This document shows positions 32,265 through 43,309 of a stretch of 64,000 nucleotides of DNA, one piece after another. Position numbers and translations under genes: made by a program. Every line of letters starts with the position of its first letter. Positions within the stretch are counted from its first letter, which is position 1. Location: the NCBI GenBank assembly GCA_019055375.1, contig JAHQIW010001246.1, forward strand, positions 1-64,000. The letters are read 5' to 3'. The notes below the pieces were generated by a model, which was not told the origin of the DNA, searched no databases, and was given only the letters and a program-made list of their open reading frames with translations. The stretch comes from Parelaphostrongylus tenuis (taxonomy: Eukaryota > Nematoda > Chromadorea > Rhabditida > Metastrongylidae).

Positions 32265-32828
32265 GGCTGGAAAGAAAGTTGTGGGGCGCTTTAATAAGCT
32301 CAAGATAACTCCCATGCATATCATGAAAACATTACAGTTTATTGCGCGGGATTCTCCCAATAAAGGCCTAGATATTATATGTCTTTATTTTCACATTATT
32401 ACAAGCCTCCGTCATGTCCAATGATACAATCGACGTTCATGTATTATTGCGTCATTATTGGAGAAAGGGTCTCTCACAGTGAGGTGCTTTCGGTGAAATC
32501 AACGAAATCCAAGAAGAAGGTAGAACAAGCAAATGTGCTGCTGGGCACTGGTTTCAAACGCTTTCCGATCCGACTCTGGCCTTCTCCGATTGATGCAACA
32601 CTTTTCGAAGGGTCTTCGATTCGAATCGTTAATGATGTTGAAGAAGCATGCCAAGAGTTCTGATTCGATGTCGAAGGAATGGTACTTCGACGATCCGAGA
32701 CTTGGGGGATCCATGGCACAAAGTTGTGATAAAACGATGGCCTTTATTATGAAGAATATTTATTGCTGTTTTTGTTTGAAATCATGCATAAATTTTGATT
32801 CTTTACAAGTACCCAGAACCTCCTTTTT
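32265..32828 (+). mobile_element. Internally deleted mariner-like element, degenerate
   Basis: Plus-strand homologue of 18780-19352: it starts GCTGGAAAGAAAGTTGTGGG, then shares ATGCATATCATGAAAA, TATTGCGTCATTATTGGAGA and GAAATCAACGAA, and ends CCAGAACCTCCTTTT. The helix-turn-helix part is present but interrupted by stops; the catalytic core is absent, with only a NDVEEACQEFF C-terminal echo left. It sits in the FAH intron 32174-33418. Confidence 0.65.
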
Positions 32829-32934
32829 AACTAATATTATTATCCCATTGCTGATAAGTAACAAAGTAAAGTTATAAATCTCATAAATGATGGTAAAATG
32901 ATAAAGAATAAAGTCCAATCTCTGGAGGAGTCAT

Positions 32935-33185
32935 GCAATCGTCATCAATTCTTGATTTCGTTCGAGGTGATTGAATGTATATCTTCCTATAAAGAATTCG
33001 CGCTGGTCAACCACTGTATCGAGAAAATCCTGCTATCCTTTCAGATAGGTATTATGCCAATTCACCGACCCCGTGGGGGTTGGAAGGCCTGGTGAGCCTC
33101 GAGCGCTGGACTAAACTATCGACCTTCGATTGGTCGATTGTGTGTCTCGCAATGCATCTCTAACCACTGTGCCGCATGCGGTCCT
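32935..33185 (-). repeat. SINE family C copy (tRNA-Arg-like head)
   Basis: The head at the right end reads on the minus strand like GCGGCACAGTGGTTAGAGATG (A-box), but the B-box is degraded. The body ends TTCGTTTGAGGTGATTGAATG read on the plus strand. In FAH intron 3-4. Confidence 0.55.
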
Positions 33186-33418
33186 TCAACAAATGATAAT
33201 TTGCTGAATAAATAACAAAAATATAACGAAATAAAGTGAAGTAATAATAATGACAATTATACATGATGATGCTAATAGGATCATGGATATGTGACTAGAT
33301 ATTATATATAAATTCATGACTGCAGCAAGAAAAACGTAGCCATTTTGGTGCGTCTGACGGGTTGATCACAAACGATGAATATAGAACAAAAAGGAACAAG
33401 TGAATTTGTTCACGCTAC

Positions 33419-33509
33419 CAGTTGGGCATAAGAGCATTTTCTTTTCCACGGAACATTATGCCGACATTTGTGGCATGGTGGATTGACGAGTAGAAGTCTG
33501 TGTAGTCGC
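33419..33509 (-). CDS. fah-1: FAH exon: catalytic histidine region
   Basis: TGTTTAG acceptor; encodes [19 protein letters not shown] and KENALMPNW. Contains the metal-ligand Asp and the catalytic His of the family. Donor GTAGCG, intact. Confidence 0.9.
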
Positions 33510-33835
33510 CTAAACAGATTCAATATGATGTATGGAAAGCGTTGGGCAAATTAGCGATCCCTAAAAATTGGTAACAATTTTGAGAAGTTTCCTTTCTCTT
33601 TTCCCTAAGAAGTAAAAATAAATTAAAAGCAAGAGATCGCATTTTGTGATTGCAAGGTTTGACTACAGTTCTCTGTTGATACCGATGGTAAAGCGAGCTT
33701 ATCAATCAACAAAAGTCTTTCAAAAGTCCACTTCTGCTTTACAAGTGACGATCACACACCATCTGGACTTCCTAAGACTACTCCATTGAATTTTAAATTC
33801 TTTTATTGCGAACGACTTTCCCATGATGAACCCAC

Positions 33836-34007
33836 CGATAGTGGCTGGAAGATGCATGACAGCATCTTTCTGTTTAACTATAGATTTCTCTCGCAACTCC
33901 GAGTTTTCCTTGAGTGTAGTCACATCATCACTGAGCAGTTTTTGAATGGTCGAACGCGCTTCAAGCCATGCGGTTCGTGGAAGGGCCATGAAGTCGTTCA
34001 ATGTTTC
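33836..34007 (-). CDS. fah-1: FAH exon: N-terminal domain to active-site loop
   Basis: ATTCAG acceptor, 172 bases, ATCG|GTGGGT donor in phase 1. Encodes ETLNDFMALPRTAWLEAR and KDAVMHLPATIG. Intact. Confidence 0.9.
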
Positions 34008-34241
34008 CTGAATACGATCAAGTTCACTAGTTTGCCGGATGAGAAGATACTTCCTAGATGTTTTACTTACAAAATTAACGTGATAGTTAGTGGTGATTTT
34101 CATCAACATGTTGTTTCACAAATCTATATAACACCTTATGTGCTCACCATTCACTCTATCTTCCATCACATTATAGTTTCAGTACTTGCGACATATTCAG
34201 AAATCCTGTTCTACAAGGTGGTAGATAGATTCATTACAAAC

Positions 34242-34352
34242 CTGTTTAAAGACATTCTGATGAGTCTTCAACGCAGGACCATCGAAAAGATGAGCGATTA
34301 CCGAGAGATCCAAAATACACTCGCCGATAGCAACCCCTATACGATGTCTGGG
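34242..34352 (-). CDS. fah-1: FAH exon (first one found)
   Basis: AATTTTAG acceptor, 37 codons, AAACAG|GTTTG donor. Encodes [19 protein letters not shown] then [18 protein letters not shown], matching the N-terminal domain of FAH. Intact. Confidence 0.85.
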
Positions 34353-34499
34353 CTAAAATTGCATGTTAGTTTGCCATTCTGAATCATGCACCTAATCCAG
34401 TGAATTCCTAGCAGCGTTTCATCCTAAGTACAGACTGCTAACACAGAAAAGAAATCAGTTTTGGCTTACAAATTCACATGCACCTAAGAGAATTGAGTG

Positions 34500-34680
34500 A
34501 TGTGCAAAAATACGACCTCAGATGGGAGTCAAACCTGCATTTCACCCGGATAAACTCCTGCCTGAGGCCGTATTTTTGCACGTTACTCAATTCTCTTAGG
34601 TGTATATGAAACACCATAACACCGCGAAAAAGGCAGTAAAAATACTAGAAATTTAGAGTATTACTAATGGATTCAATAAT
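34500..34680 (+). repeat. SINE family T copy, collapsed inverted head
   Basis: A minus-type stub (GACCTCAGATGGGAGTCAAACC) is followed within 50 bases by CTGCCTGAGGCCGTATTTTTGC and the family T tail with AACACCGCGAAAAAGGCAG. The outer GCAAAAATACG / CGTATTTTTGC ends are inverted, i.e. a shortened inverted dimer. It lies just upstream of the first FAH exon found. Confidence 0.6.
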
Positions 34681-35045
34681 CCAGTGAATAAAGATCTCTG
34701 TGTACTCACACAAAAAGCTTTTGAGGTTTTGAGCTTTGTCAATCAGTACCAATAGAGCGATCAATGCGGCGGACCGTAGTCTGACGTATATAGAATTACG
34801 TCGTAGTTATGACCGTTTGATTTGATAAGAATTTGACATATGGAAACATTGATACGTAAATACTATATTATACTCGATAGGCGGAGAATTGAAAACTCAA
34901 CAACAACAAAAGATTAACGACTTATCTAAAAAAGGAACTAAGCAAATTATTTATGGCCATAGATTCGTATAAGTGGAACAAGCAATCGGTACTGAAATTA
35001 ATGGAAAAACAACTCGAAAGACCAAATTCCTTGAACCTCGGTCAT
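34681..35045. other. Gene-less AT-rich spacer upstream of FAH
   Basis: The missing FAH N-terminal exon was searched for here and up to 42 kb on the minus strand without success. Confidence 0.4.
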
Positions 35046-35286
35046 TTGAATAATATAAAACTAAGAAAAAGAAGAGAATAGTCTAGTAATTAACTAGTCT
35101 TTATTTTGGGCTTACGCGAGGTTGGTATCACTTATTCGATCGAATGTCCTTCCTGACGATCGATGGATCTTATTGAATATTGGTGGATGACGTTTCGACA
35201 AGTACGTGATACCAACCTTGCGAAAGCGTAAAATAAAGATAGGTTCCTGGACTATTCTTTTCATTTTTTCAGCTTTATATTATTGA
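35046..35286. repeat. Foldback element (long inverted repeats)
   Basis: The arms are inverted: left TGAATAATATAAAACTAAGA...GAGAATAGTCTAG...TCTTTATTTTGGGCTTACG...GGTTGGTATCAC; right GTGATACCAACCTT...CGTAAAATAAAGAT...CTGGACTATTCTTTTC...TATTATTGA. Arms are about 85 bp with a spacer of about 60 bp. No coding capacity. Probably a non-autonomous foldback transposon. Confidence 0.7.
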
Positions 35287-35346
35287 AGAAATTCAAAAAA
35301 AGGAATATAGTGCTTAGTAGCATAGAAGCAACGTCGTCCACCCAAA

Positions 35347-35415
35347 AAAGAGCTAATGATAAATAGATTCGTTTGCTCTACAGCGTCAAACGAATCTATT
35401 TATCAATAGCTCTTT
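35347..35415. repeat. Near-perfect 29-bp hairpin, 11-nt loop
   Basis: The left arm 35347-35375 pairs with the right arm 35387-35415 with one mismatch (GCTAATGATA against TATCAATAGC). Size and loop resemble a miRNA or other short-hairpin precursor, but the stem is short (29 bp) and it lies 60 bases from a foldback element, so a tiny MITE is equally possible. Confidence 0.6.
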
Positions 35416-35639
35416 ACACAACCCTTTATCACAACTTATTGTGCGGATCCGAGCACTTGCTGTAATTGCTACGTTTCTTGCATTGATGCTCCAAAAAGCC
35501 CTTCTAGACTTCACGTGTTGTTCCAGCTGCAATCTGAAGATTTTGCCTCATTCTTAAAAGTCTTGGAATGCCCGACAAATCGATCTTCCTTGCAACCTTC
35601 GATGTAGCCGAGCTAAGGCGACCGAATAACGATTGATTG

Positions 35640-35760
35640 CAAGAGAGTGTTAGGATGGGAATCAAACCAGTGCTTCTTTGCCTACTACATTACTTCGTAA
35701 TACACTACATCATTAACCACTACGCTACCCAACCTCTGCCAAATGTGAAAATCACTGAAA
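35640..35760 (-). repeat. tRNA-like pseudogene or SINE head
   Basis: The minus strand reads TGGGTAGCGTAGTGGTTAATG (A-box) and GGTTTGATTCCCATCC (B-box and T-arm). The middle is too long and AT-rich (about 50 bases) for a normal anticodon arm. Confidence 0.45.
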
Positions 35761-36654
35761 TAAATAATAATATCACAAGTTTTGGGCAGACGTGAACTTG
35801 ATCTGAGAGCAACGTGCTGTCAGCTAAATGTTCGCTTCAAACTGACAATGATTATTCAATCTGTAAACAAGCAATAGTATCAAGAGGATGCAGAAATTCA
35901 AGGGTCATGTGCAGGTATCGGGCCTTCATTGTAGTTTTTCCGATGATGAATAAAGTGAGTGAAGCACCGCCACAGTAGAGATATGGACCACCAAAAAAGT
36001 CGGGATCATTCATGACACATCACGAGAGAAACGTTGACGGGACGATAACGCAATGTGAGCACACCGCTCAGCAATGATAAGATTTTCGAGCAGACAAGGT
36101 CAGAGATGATCCGCGACGCTGATCAATCAGAGTAAAGATGGTTTCTTGTCAATTGTAGAATAATGTTGGCGAAATATTAAGCCTTAATCTTTTACTTCCT
36201 TTTCATATCATTACTCCACATTTATTACAATTCACTACTATATTTATTTCATTACAGTTTACTAATATTATTTATTATTTATTTATTAGTATAATTTTCA
36301 ATACTGTCATTCATCAAACCTATCAATGTTATCATTTTTTATTATTTTCAAGTTGATATCAGTAGCCAGCAATTTACTTGTCGAAATAGGAATTATTGAA
36401 GTATGGGAATTATTACTGAAAACTAAGAATTATTGAAGCATGCCGATGTTAATAGATAGCCGGTCGTGGGAATTGTTCGATCAACGGACAAAAATAGAAG
36501 ATGCAAAGTATCAAAATAGCAATCGATAAGTGGTCATAGTCGATGTGATACAAGATTCTAACCATTACTTGTTAGCAATAAAGAAATTAATGATCATTTC
36601 AGTTTATATTCGACTGTTTTTTAAGACCCCGTTTAGAATTAGTACATCCTGACG
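35761..36654. other. Gene-less, very AT-rich
   Basis: 36220-36360 is low-complexity TTATT/TTTATT sequence. Nothing else is recognised. Confidence 0.5.
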
Positions 36655-36905
36655 GCGTTTTTCATAAGGTCTGTCATGGCACTTCTAAAGTGCCATACAC
36701 GTGTTTCGACCACGCAGCCTCATGCGTTGCATAGTCCCCTCGTCTAAGCCAATCACTTTCGGAGGAGAACTCCCATGCATAGAGGAACCGTCCACGAACA
36801 TGTTACACCGGAGTACAAAGTGAAAATTGGCTTCACCCAAGGATAACTAATCACTGCATGTCCAGTGACATTATCATCGGACATTTGACATTTGAAACCG
36901 TGACA
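36655..36905 (+). repeat. Family A copy
   Basis: GGCACTTCTAAAGTGCCATA, CACGTGTTTCGACCACGCAG, then GCATGTCCAGTGACATTATC and CCGGACATTTGAC-like blocks, as in 43310-43560 and 55270-55500. Confidence 0.6.
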
Positions 36906-37481
36906 TGAAAGTTTGAAACATGCTGTCAGAATCATTTTTGCTTTCGTACGTGGAACATATCGTGCAAATTCTATTGGTAGCAATAATGAGGACCATTTCT
37001 GTGATCGTAGGCAGAATATCATGTGGATTCTGTCACTTCTTGCACTCTGTTTGTTTTCATGCACCCATAACCCAATACAGTTCTTGCCTTAATTTCCCTG
37101 TGTCTCCTTCAAAGATAGTCGATGACTTTTGCGGATCGGAAAAATTTCACAAATAAGTGCAATACTATGCAAATTTTTTTCATATACGAAACATGGAAGG
37201 CTTTATGCTTTGTTGAGTAATCAAAACACAAGCAATAAGTGTTGGGTATGAGATCTCAAAGTGACTGCTGCTTTAGAAAATTGTTTCAGATAGATAGACA
37301 GTAGCAATAATGAATAATCACAAGGCATGGATCAAAGAACAAAAGAGCCAACCATTCATGAGAAAGGGTGAATATAATCTGACTTTGAAACAATAAGAAA
37401 ATCCATGGACACGCTCATGGAAATCCTCATGAAGATTGAGCGCAACTTCTTCCAAGTAGCTTGGAGGAAATAATAAAATTC
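36906..37481. other. Gene-less, no recognised content
   Basis: No supported feature. Confidence 0.4.
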
Positions 37482-37682
37482 TCAATATGAACTCAAGAAT
37501 AGAATATCGATGAAAAGCGGAGAAAATACGGCGCAATTAGTGAGAATGAGCCATTCAGCTCGCTTACTTGTAACATTCTTACGAGAGGACATCATGGACA
37601 AAAATCTCAGGAATGCTCTTCTTATTTTTGATAGAACTAGTGCTACAATTGAAATTCCATAATTACTGAATGATATGCGCAA
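37482..37682 (-). pseudogene. Possible chemoreceptor (7TM) C-terminal fragment
   Basis: The minus-strand frame has a hydrophobic stretch (GISIVALVLSKIR) then FLRFLSMMSSRKNVTSKRAE and a second hydrophobic run (NCAVFSPLFIDILFL). The MSS-R-x-x-T-x-x block followed by a Pro-containing hydrophobic segment resembles the TM5-TM6 junction of str/srh-type nematode receptors. The match is weak, and the adjacent frame at 37318-37536 may continue it. Treat as a hint only. Confidence 0.25.
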
Positions 37683-37845
37683 CTTTGAGCCATAGATTCG
37701 CGTTTAACTCATGTATCAGCCATACCGGAGCATATGCTAGTACTCTTTTTGCGATATCGTACCATCGAAGTTACCAACAACCAACCGTCTAGGAGCTTGG
37801 TCTGGCAAGCACATATCGGCATTAAGCGCAGTTAAGATGACAGCT

Positions 37846-37847
<2 letters not shown>

Positions 37848-37892
<45 letters not shown>
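37848..37892. repeat. (TA)n microsatellite
   Basis: About 22 TA units; a further short TA run follows at 37905-37916. Confidence 0.9.
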
Positions 37893-37895
<3 letters not shown>

Positions 37896-38849
37896 ATTTT
37901 GTATTATATATATATACACACATATGGACAAATAATGCGCATATTTATGTATACAAAATCTTAGGACTTCTTTATTTCACCGCTTTTATAGCATACGTTT
38001 TTTATACAGCTACTATGTCCAAGAATGATGAATGACATGCAAAACAGAAAACCTTCGAAGATTCAAATGTTTTTCCAGTCACCTAAGTGATGGCAAACCG
38101 TTGTTTAATGCAACCTTCACGCGAAAATAGTGTTTCTTGACGGGTTATCAATCACCATTTGAGACACCCATTGACTCGCATTCAACGGCTTGCTTTTATC
38201 GTGATCATTTTGAATTTTTCGATTGCATCTTGGCTTAGACTTAGATATAAAGAACTATAATTTTCAAGTTTTTAGGATTTCAGAGTGTCATTCCAAAGGA
38301 TTCACTATAATTTCTGAGATCGACATCACTCATGTCATCATACACCTTTAACTTAAGCCCGCAAAAGAGCGTGGAACAAAGTTGTGGAGTTTAGATTAAT
38401 TTTTAGCAAATGGGACTATGCATACGGAGCGAAAGATTTATTTATTTATAGATAAGTTTTAACATGTTTGCAGAGACAAGAGCTTTTATCCAAGGACACA
38501 CAAGGAAGCATTTTGCCCGTTATGAGCTGATTTCCATTCATCCTCTTTCAGTGGCCAGTTCTTGAGTACAAGTAATTTCTAATGAAGTTTTTCTGATCAT
38601 TCAAAATACATTTGACAAAGATGTGACATTGAGCGGTCAAAAAATCCTACAATCTACACTTTTTTTGCACTGCATTTGATTCGCATCCACAGTGCGTTTT
38701 TTTTTCACTGTACGGATCTCAACACGTGTAGTACTTAGAGCGTTTTTTGCCTCTTCTTGAACACTGTAGAATAGTGGTTCAGTGTGCCTCCATGCAATCT
38801 GGAGGATATCCTGACTGTGGCGTTCCATAGAGCGCTCGTTGTTGACTGC
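37893..38849. other. Gene-less, no recognised content
   Basis: No supported feature. Confidence 0.4.
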
Positions 38850-38935
38850 CAAAGAAAGGAGGGGGTGCGGATTGGCCCCTGCGCGTCACGACGAACATCA
38901 TAACCACTCGGCCACGGCGTTCCCATATAAATGCC
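38850..38935 (-). repeat. tRNA-Ser/Leu-like SINE head
   Basis: The minus strand reads ACGCCGTGGCCGAGTGGTTA then TGATGTTCGTCGTGACGCGC, as at 10010 and 57960. No complete cloverleaf. Confidence 0.5.
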
Positions 38936-40347
38936 ACATTATTTGCTAGAAATTTATAAAAGGAATCCGTTTTTTGAACGAGTTTATTCGAAAGCGGTGA
39001 GAGACCATTGCTGCTGAAAAGATATCTACGGTTAAGATGGTTACTAGCAAAGAGATATAGAGATGTCTTTGCGATACCTTGACATTAAAGTTTGGCATTT
39101 CCAAAAAAAAAGATATATCTTCTGCTTGTCAGAGAATGGATCGTAAATCATTAATGAGGCTTGTACAAATGTAATGGAGGCGTCATGATGCAGATGTCTA
39201 CTTCAGAATAGCTGAGGTTCATTGAACGTACGTTCGGCACTGTAGCTTTATGTTGAGATATGTTTTCAACTTCTCACTAATATGTCCTTTCAGTGTTTGT
39301 TTATACGGTGCACTCAAAGCACCAGTGTAGGCAAGCGGAGGAGAAATTCATATAGTCATCTAGATACTAGAAAAACATAGCTCTTATTGAACGTTGCCAA
39401 AAGAGACTTATTTTTTTATTGTAGAGAATGAGCAAAAACATGATAGCGTTATCCACATAACTTTAGGCGGAGTTCTTTTCTATAAATATGACACGATTAC
39501 AAATAATCATCAAAAGTTAACAAAAAGCTGGCATCGCACAAATTGCAAAGTACACCAATTTTTCCAGAAATGACCGTTATTTCGTTTCCAGTGGCTGTGA
39601 TAAGTTATGATTATCGTGTGAAATGTGTAAATAAAGGATGAGAAATAAAAAAACACGGTAATAATCAATTATCGAAGGATTCTTTACGTATTCTAACTTG
39701 TCAGCGTCTGTAGGCATGAATGAATATGCCTTTCGGCCTACACAATGATTACCGCTGACCTATTGCATCATATTAGTGATATCAATCTACCAGTCAAGTC
39801 AAGTAATAATTTGGCGACTCTGAAGAGATGTAAGGCCTGATGAGGTTAGGGAGCATGATCAAAAATACACCATGTACTTTTTTGCAGGACACTCATAACC
39901 ACTGTGCTAAGCGTACCTGATACAGAATATAACGGAAGACATATGCTGATATAGAATGTAACGAAAAGAATCTACGTTTAGTAGAAAAGAAGTATCAAAT
40001 AATGACAGAAGTTTTTGGATGGTAGACATACCAATTAGATCGATGTACCAGAACATAGCGCTTAGCGCAGTGTAGTATCTTTTTCTGAGTCACTAGATAT
40101 CATCGAGTTATCATTTATTGCAATCAAATTGCTCGCCTTCGTAAGACCATTCACGGATGACCTTCCATTGTTGTTACAAAGCAAATTTTCAGAACTGGCA
40201 TGAATCTCTTATAGAAAAAATTATCGCATAGGCTCGGCTGTTGCAAGAAGATTTCCATATTCTTTGCGAATGTCGTTGAACATAAGTCATACCAACTTTT
40301 GCCATATAACTAAAGTACCATCAGATAACGAAATAACTAACAAATAA
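38936..40347. other. Gene-less stretch
   Basis: AT-rich; no exon-like or repeat feature could be supported. Confidence 0.4.
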
Positions 40348-41029
40348 CAATATGCCTGATAATCATTATTTGAGCCACGCATGTCAGTGGTCTGTCAATG
40401 AGGGCTGACTTATAGAGCCCGATACACGTGTTTCGATCTTGCGATCTCGTCAGTCGGGCAGTTACCCTTTCTCGTCTTTTGCTAATCTCTGTGGGTGCTC
40501 CAGTCCCCACAATAAGAGTTAGCGACGACGTACGTTTTACACTCTATGTTCAGTGAAGAACTCACCAAACACAGAGTTTTGTACACTCGAATGCTCGTGG
40601 CTAGTATATTTGATATAACATATCTTTCATTTCGAGTGTTTTCTTAAGACCACAGCTCAAATTCAATATGCCTGATAATCATTATTTGAGCCACGCATGT
40701 CAGTGGTCTGTCAATGAGGGCTGAATTATAGAGCCCGATACACGTGTTTCGATCTTGCGATCTCGTCAGTCGGGCAGTTACCCTTTCTCGTCTTTTGCTA
40801 ATCACTCTTTGCTAGTCTCTTTTGGTGAGTTCTTCACTGAACATAGAGTGTAAAACGTACGTCGTCGCTAACTCTTATTGTGGGGACTGGAGCACCCACA
40901 GAGATTAGCAAAAGACGAGAAAGGGTAACTGCCCGACTGACGAGATCGCAAGATCGAAACACGTGTATCGGGCTCTATAAGTCAGCCCACTGACATGCGT
41001 GGCTCAAATAATGATTATCAGGCATATTG
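40348..41029. repeat. Cluster of three family A copies, two direct and one inverted
   Basis: Copy 1 (40348-40663, plus) and copy 2 (40664-40808, plus, truncated) are nearly identical direct repeats starting CAATATGCCTGATAATC. Copy 3 (40823-41029) is their reverse complement. Copies 1 and 3 agree base for base from the TGGTGAGTTCTTCAC end through the CCCGATACACGTGTTTCG core, but copy 3 lacks about 13 bases (GTCTGTCAATGAG region). The result is a long hairpin-forming arrangement. Confidence 0.8.
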
Positions 41030-41221
41030 AAATTTGAGCTGTGGTCTTAAGAAAACACCCGAAATAAAAGATATGTCATATTAACAAACAACAGTTGACG
41101 AAAGTTTTCTTTGAAGAATCCGTCGCTTTGGAAATATCGATAATTTGACGTCATTTTACTTACACAGGTCCTAAAGATTCGCGGTTAACCAAACTGCATT
41201 GCCTATTCAAATAGTCACCTT
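41030..41221. other. Spacer between repeat clusters
   Basis: No recognised content. Confidence 0.4.
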
Positions 41222-41425
41222 GTCGCCACTTCGGATACTCCGGATTGGCACTCCAAAAATTGAGGCTTGCGGTACAACCACGAGCGGAAGACCGAACACC
41301 CTCAGCGCCTTGTGGCACTAGGTTCAAGCCAGTAAGAGTGAAACGCGAGTTCAATTCACAACTGGAAATTCAATCCCCTGCCACCTCAAAGATGCAGCGT
41401 ATCGCAGGCGGGTTTGAAAATCGCT
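41222..41425 (+). repeat. Interspersed repeat family D copy
   Basis: Shares GGCACTCCAAAAATT, GGTACAACCACGAGCGGAAG, CCGAACACCCTCAGC and GATGCAGCGTATCGCAGGCG with six other copies. The family has no conserved long frame. Confidence 0.6.
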
Positions 41426-41718
41426 TACATTGTTGCATAAAATCTCCAAGATCGACAATCGAAAGTGACAGTCCAAATTACAGGACTTCAGAAACTACTG
41501 GAGCTACTCAAGACCTATGTTGTATAACAACACTCGATCACGCGTTTAACAATTAATATTAGGAAAGTTGAGAACTCGTCTATTTGAAAACTTTTGATGC
41601 CGCTACCGACAGAGGCGGAGATCAAAGCTGTTCCCAGGTGATGAACTGAGTCACCAGCGTTCTATAGTCAGGAAAAGAGCGACTGAGAGCGCTCCCACAC
41701 TACAATCAATCAACGTTC

Positions 41719-41935
41719 ATCGCCACACCGGAAATCCCCGGAGCGGCATTCCAAAAATTTAGGTTTGCGGTACGCCCACAATGGAAGGCCGGACACCCCT
41801 AGTACCTCTTGATACTGGGCTACAACCAAAGCATGCCCCGTCGGCCACCAACTCATGCCACGACGCATCGTATCTCGCGCGGGTGGGCAAATCAATTCTT
41901 TCTCAGTCCGACGGAAGAGACCGCTACCAGTGGGA
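41719..41935 (+). repeat. Family D copy
   Basis: GCCACACCGGAAATCCCCGG, GGCATTCCAAAAATTTAGG, ACCTCTTGATACTGGGCTA and the CGTATCTCGCGCGGGTGGGC block mark the family. Confidence 0.65.
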
Positions 41936-42000
41936 GCACGCAGAGCGGTCGGTCTTGCTATGAACAGAGCGTTTCGACCTCCAATAGATTGCTCATGTAA

Positions 42001-42689
42001 AGCGGTGTTTAATTACACTTAGGTAACCGATGAGATTGTGAGAAAACGAATTGCCGACTAACACCGAGGTAGCGTTTGGTCTCCGATCGGTATTCATCAA
42101 CGAGAAATTCTTATAAGCCGCGTTGAAATGCTGTCAAGGCATGAAGTCGTTTGTTGTATTGTAGATTTCAACTGATAATTGAGATTTTGTACTCGAAGTG
42201 ATTTGAAGATTTGCTCGAACAAAACGAGATCAAAGCATGACCTTGCGTACTCGTTACATTTGCTTGCCTTGTTCTGAATTCTTTGAGTAAAAAAAAGATT
42301 TCTTTGTGTACACTTGTTGCTTACATGCTACTGTATGCTGACCCAAGGCTCCTTTTTGCTTGATCATTTACGATAAAGCTTTCCTCTAATTATAGGAGTT
42401 GATAAGATTTCATCTGAATGATATGCTTTCGAAGCAAGAAATCAGCAAATCTTTTCAAAAATTCCGGACATTGGCACAAGCCACAAATGCAGCACCTGTC
42501 AAAGCTCTGCTCAAAAACTAGTGCTTTGTGACAACAATAAATTGCATTTAACATTGCAAAATGTGAAGTAATTTTCACTAGAAAACCTCCTTCACCCTTA
42601 ATTACATCAAACCTCTCCAGCCAACTACCACTTGTGTAGTTGCCTAGGTAAAAAATAGTATGGAGATAAGTAAGAAGCAAACGAACTCG
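42001..42689. other. Unassigned part of duplication copy 1
   Basis: No gene. A minus-strand frame at 42390-42722 runs into family D and is treated as chance. Confidence 0.4.
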
Positions 42690-43060
42690 TCGCCACACCG
42701 AATACCCGGAATAACACTCCAAAAATTTAGGTTTGGCATAACCACAAGTGGAAGGCCAGACACCCTTAGCACCTTTTGATGCTAGGTTATAACCGATGAC
42801 ACTTACGTTTGCCCGTCTACTGACGCGATAATGCAGCGTATCTCGCGCAGGTTAGCGAATCGTTTCTCTCTCCGTCAGACGAAACGACGCGTCGAATCAC
42901 GCGGTGCGTTGGTTTCGACATCGCCATCGCTGATGCTTCGTGATATTTCCTTCAATAGGTGGTGCATTTCGATCTCTGATGGGTATATGTACAAGTGCTA
43001 CTTTGATATATTGACTATGTCATTGTATTCGTATATTGAATCAAATTTATACATAACACA
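42690..43060 (+). repeat. Family D copy, long form
   Basis: Full-length-looking copy: GCCACACCGAATACCCGG start, TTTTGATGCTAGGTTATAAC, GCAGCGTATCTCGCGCAGG, CGATCTCTGATGGGTATATG and a TTGAATCAAATTTATACATA end. It matches 54690-55030 over its whole length. Confidence 0.75.
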
Positions 43061-43309
43061 TTATATATAACTTTTTCAAATGGGAACTGATTGTAGGGAA
43101 GCAAATCCTTGCCATACACAAGGTCGTATTTGATCTCCCTCTGCTATTTATCAACAAAGAACTTATATGAACCTTGCTGACATGATATAAAGCATGGAGA
43201 ATGTTGTTACATGAATTGCGAATTGCAATAGGTAAAAGAATTTCTCTTTGATACAGTGGTTTCCAATGTAATTTGACAATGTGTTTTTGAGTTCTTCAAG
43301 AGGTCATCT

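Larger units (their letters stand above)
25914..34352 (-). pseudogene. fah-1: Fumarylacetoacetase (FAH) gene, ten exons found, frame-broken
   Basis: FAH hydrolyses 4-fumarylacetoacetate to fumarate and acetoacetate, the last step of tyrosine breakdown in the cytosol. Minus-strand exons: 34242-34352, 33836-34007, 33419-33509, 32076-32173, 31074-31229, 30255-30384, 29874-29992, 28787-28888, 27861-27962 and 25914-25997. Splice sites are canonical and phases agree except in exons 6 and 7. Family blocks are clear: [116 protein letters not shown] and [17 protein letters not shown]. Catalytic His (HHAT), metal-binding ELE and NDW Asp, and the Glu of LELSW are present. The first N-terminal exon (about 30-35 residues) was not found. 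Exon 6 lacks a base just before the LGKSFGT lysine and has TAG for Trp; exon 7 lacks a base. Either a young pseudogene or consensus errors. Confidence 0.85.

Noticed and set aside
33786..34382. 198-codon plus-strand ORF as a gene
   Set aside because: It is the complement of two FAH exons and the intron between them.
37318..37536. Continuation of a chemoreceptor gene
   Set aside because: A hydrophobic N-terminal part could fit, but no splice junction joins it to 37482-37682 and the family match is too weak.
40348..41029. CRISPR-like or virus-like repeat array
   Set aside because: Repeats are long, few and inverted, belong to a dispersed family, and the DNA is eukaryotic.
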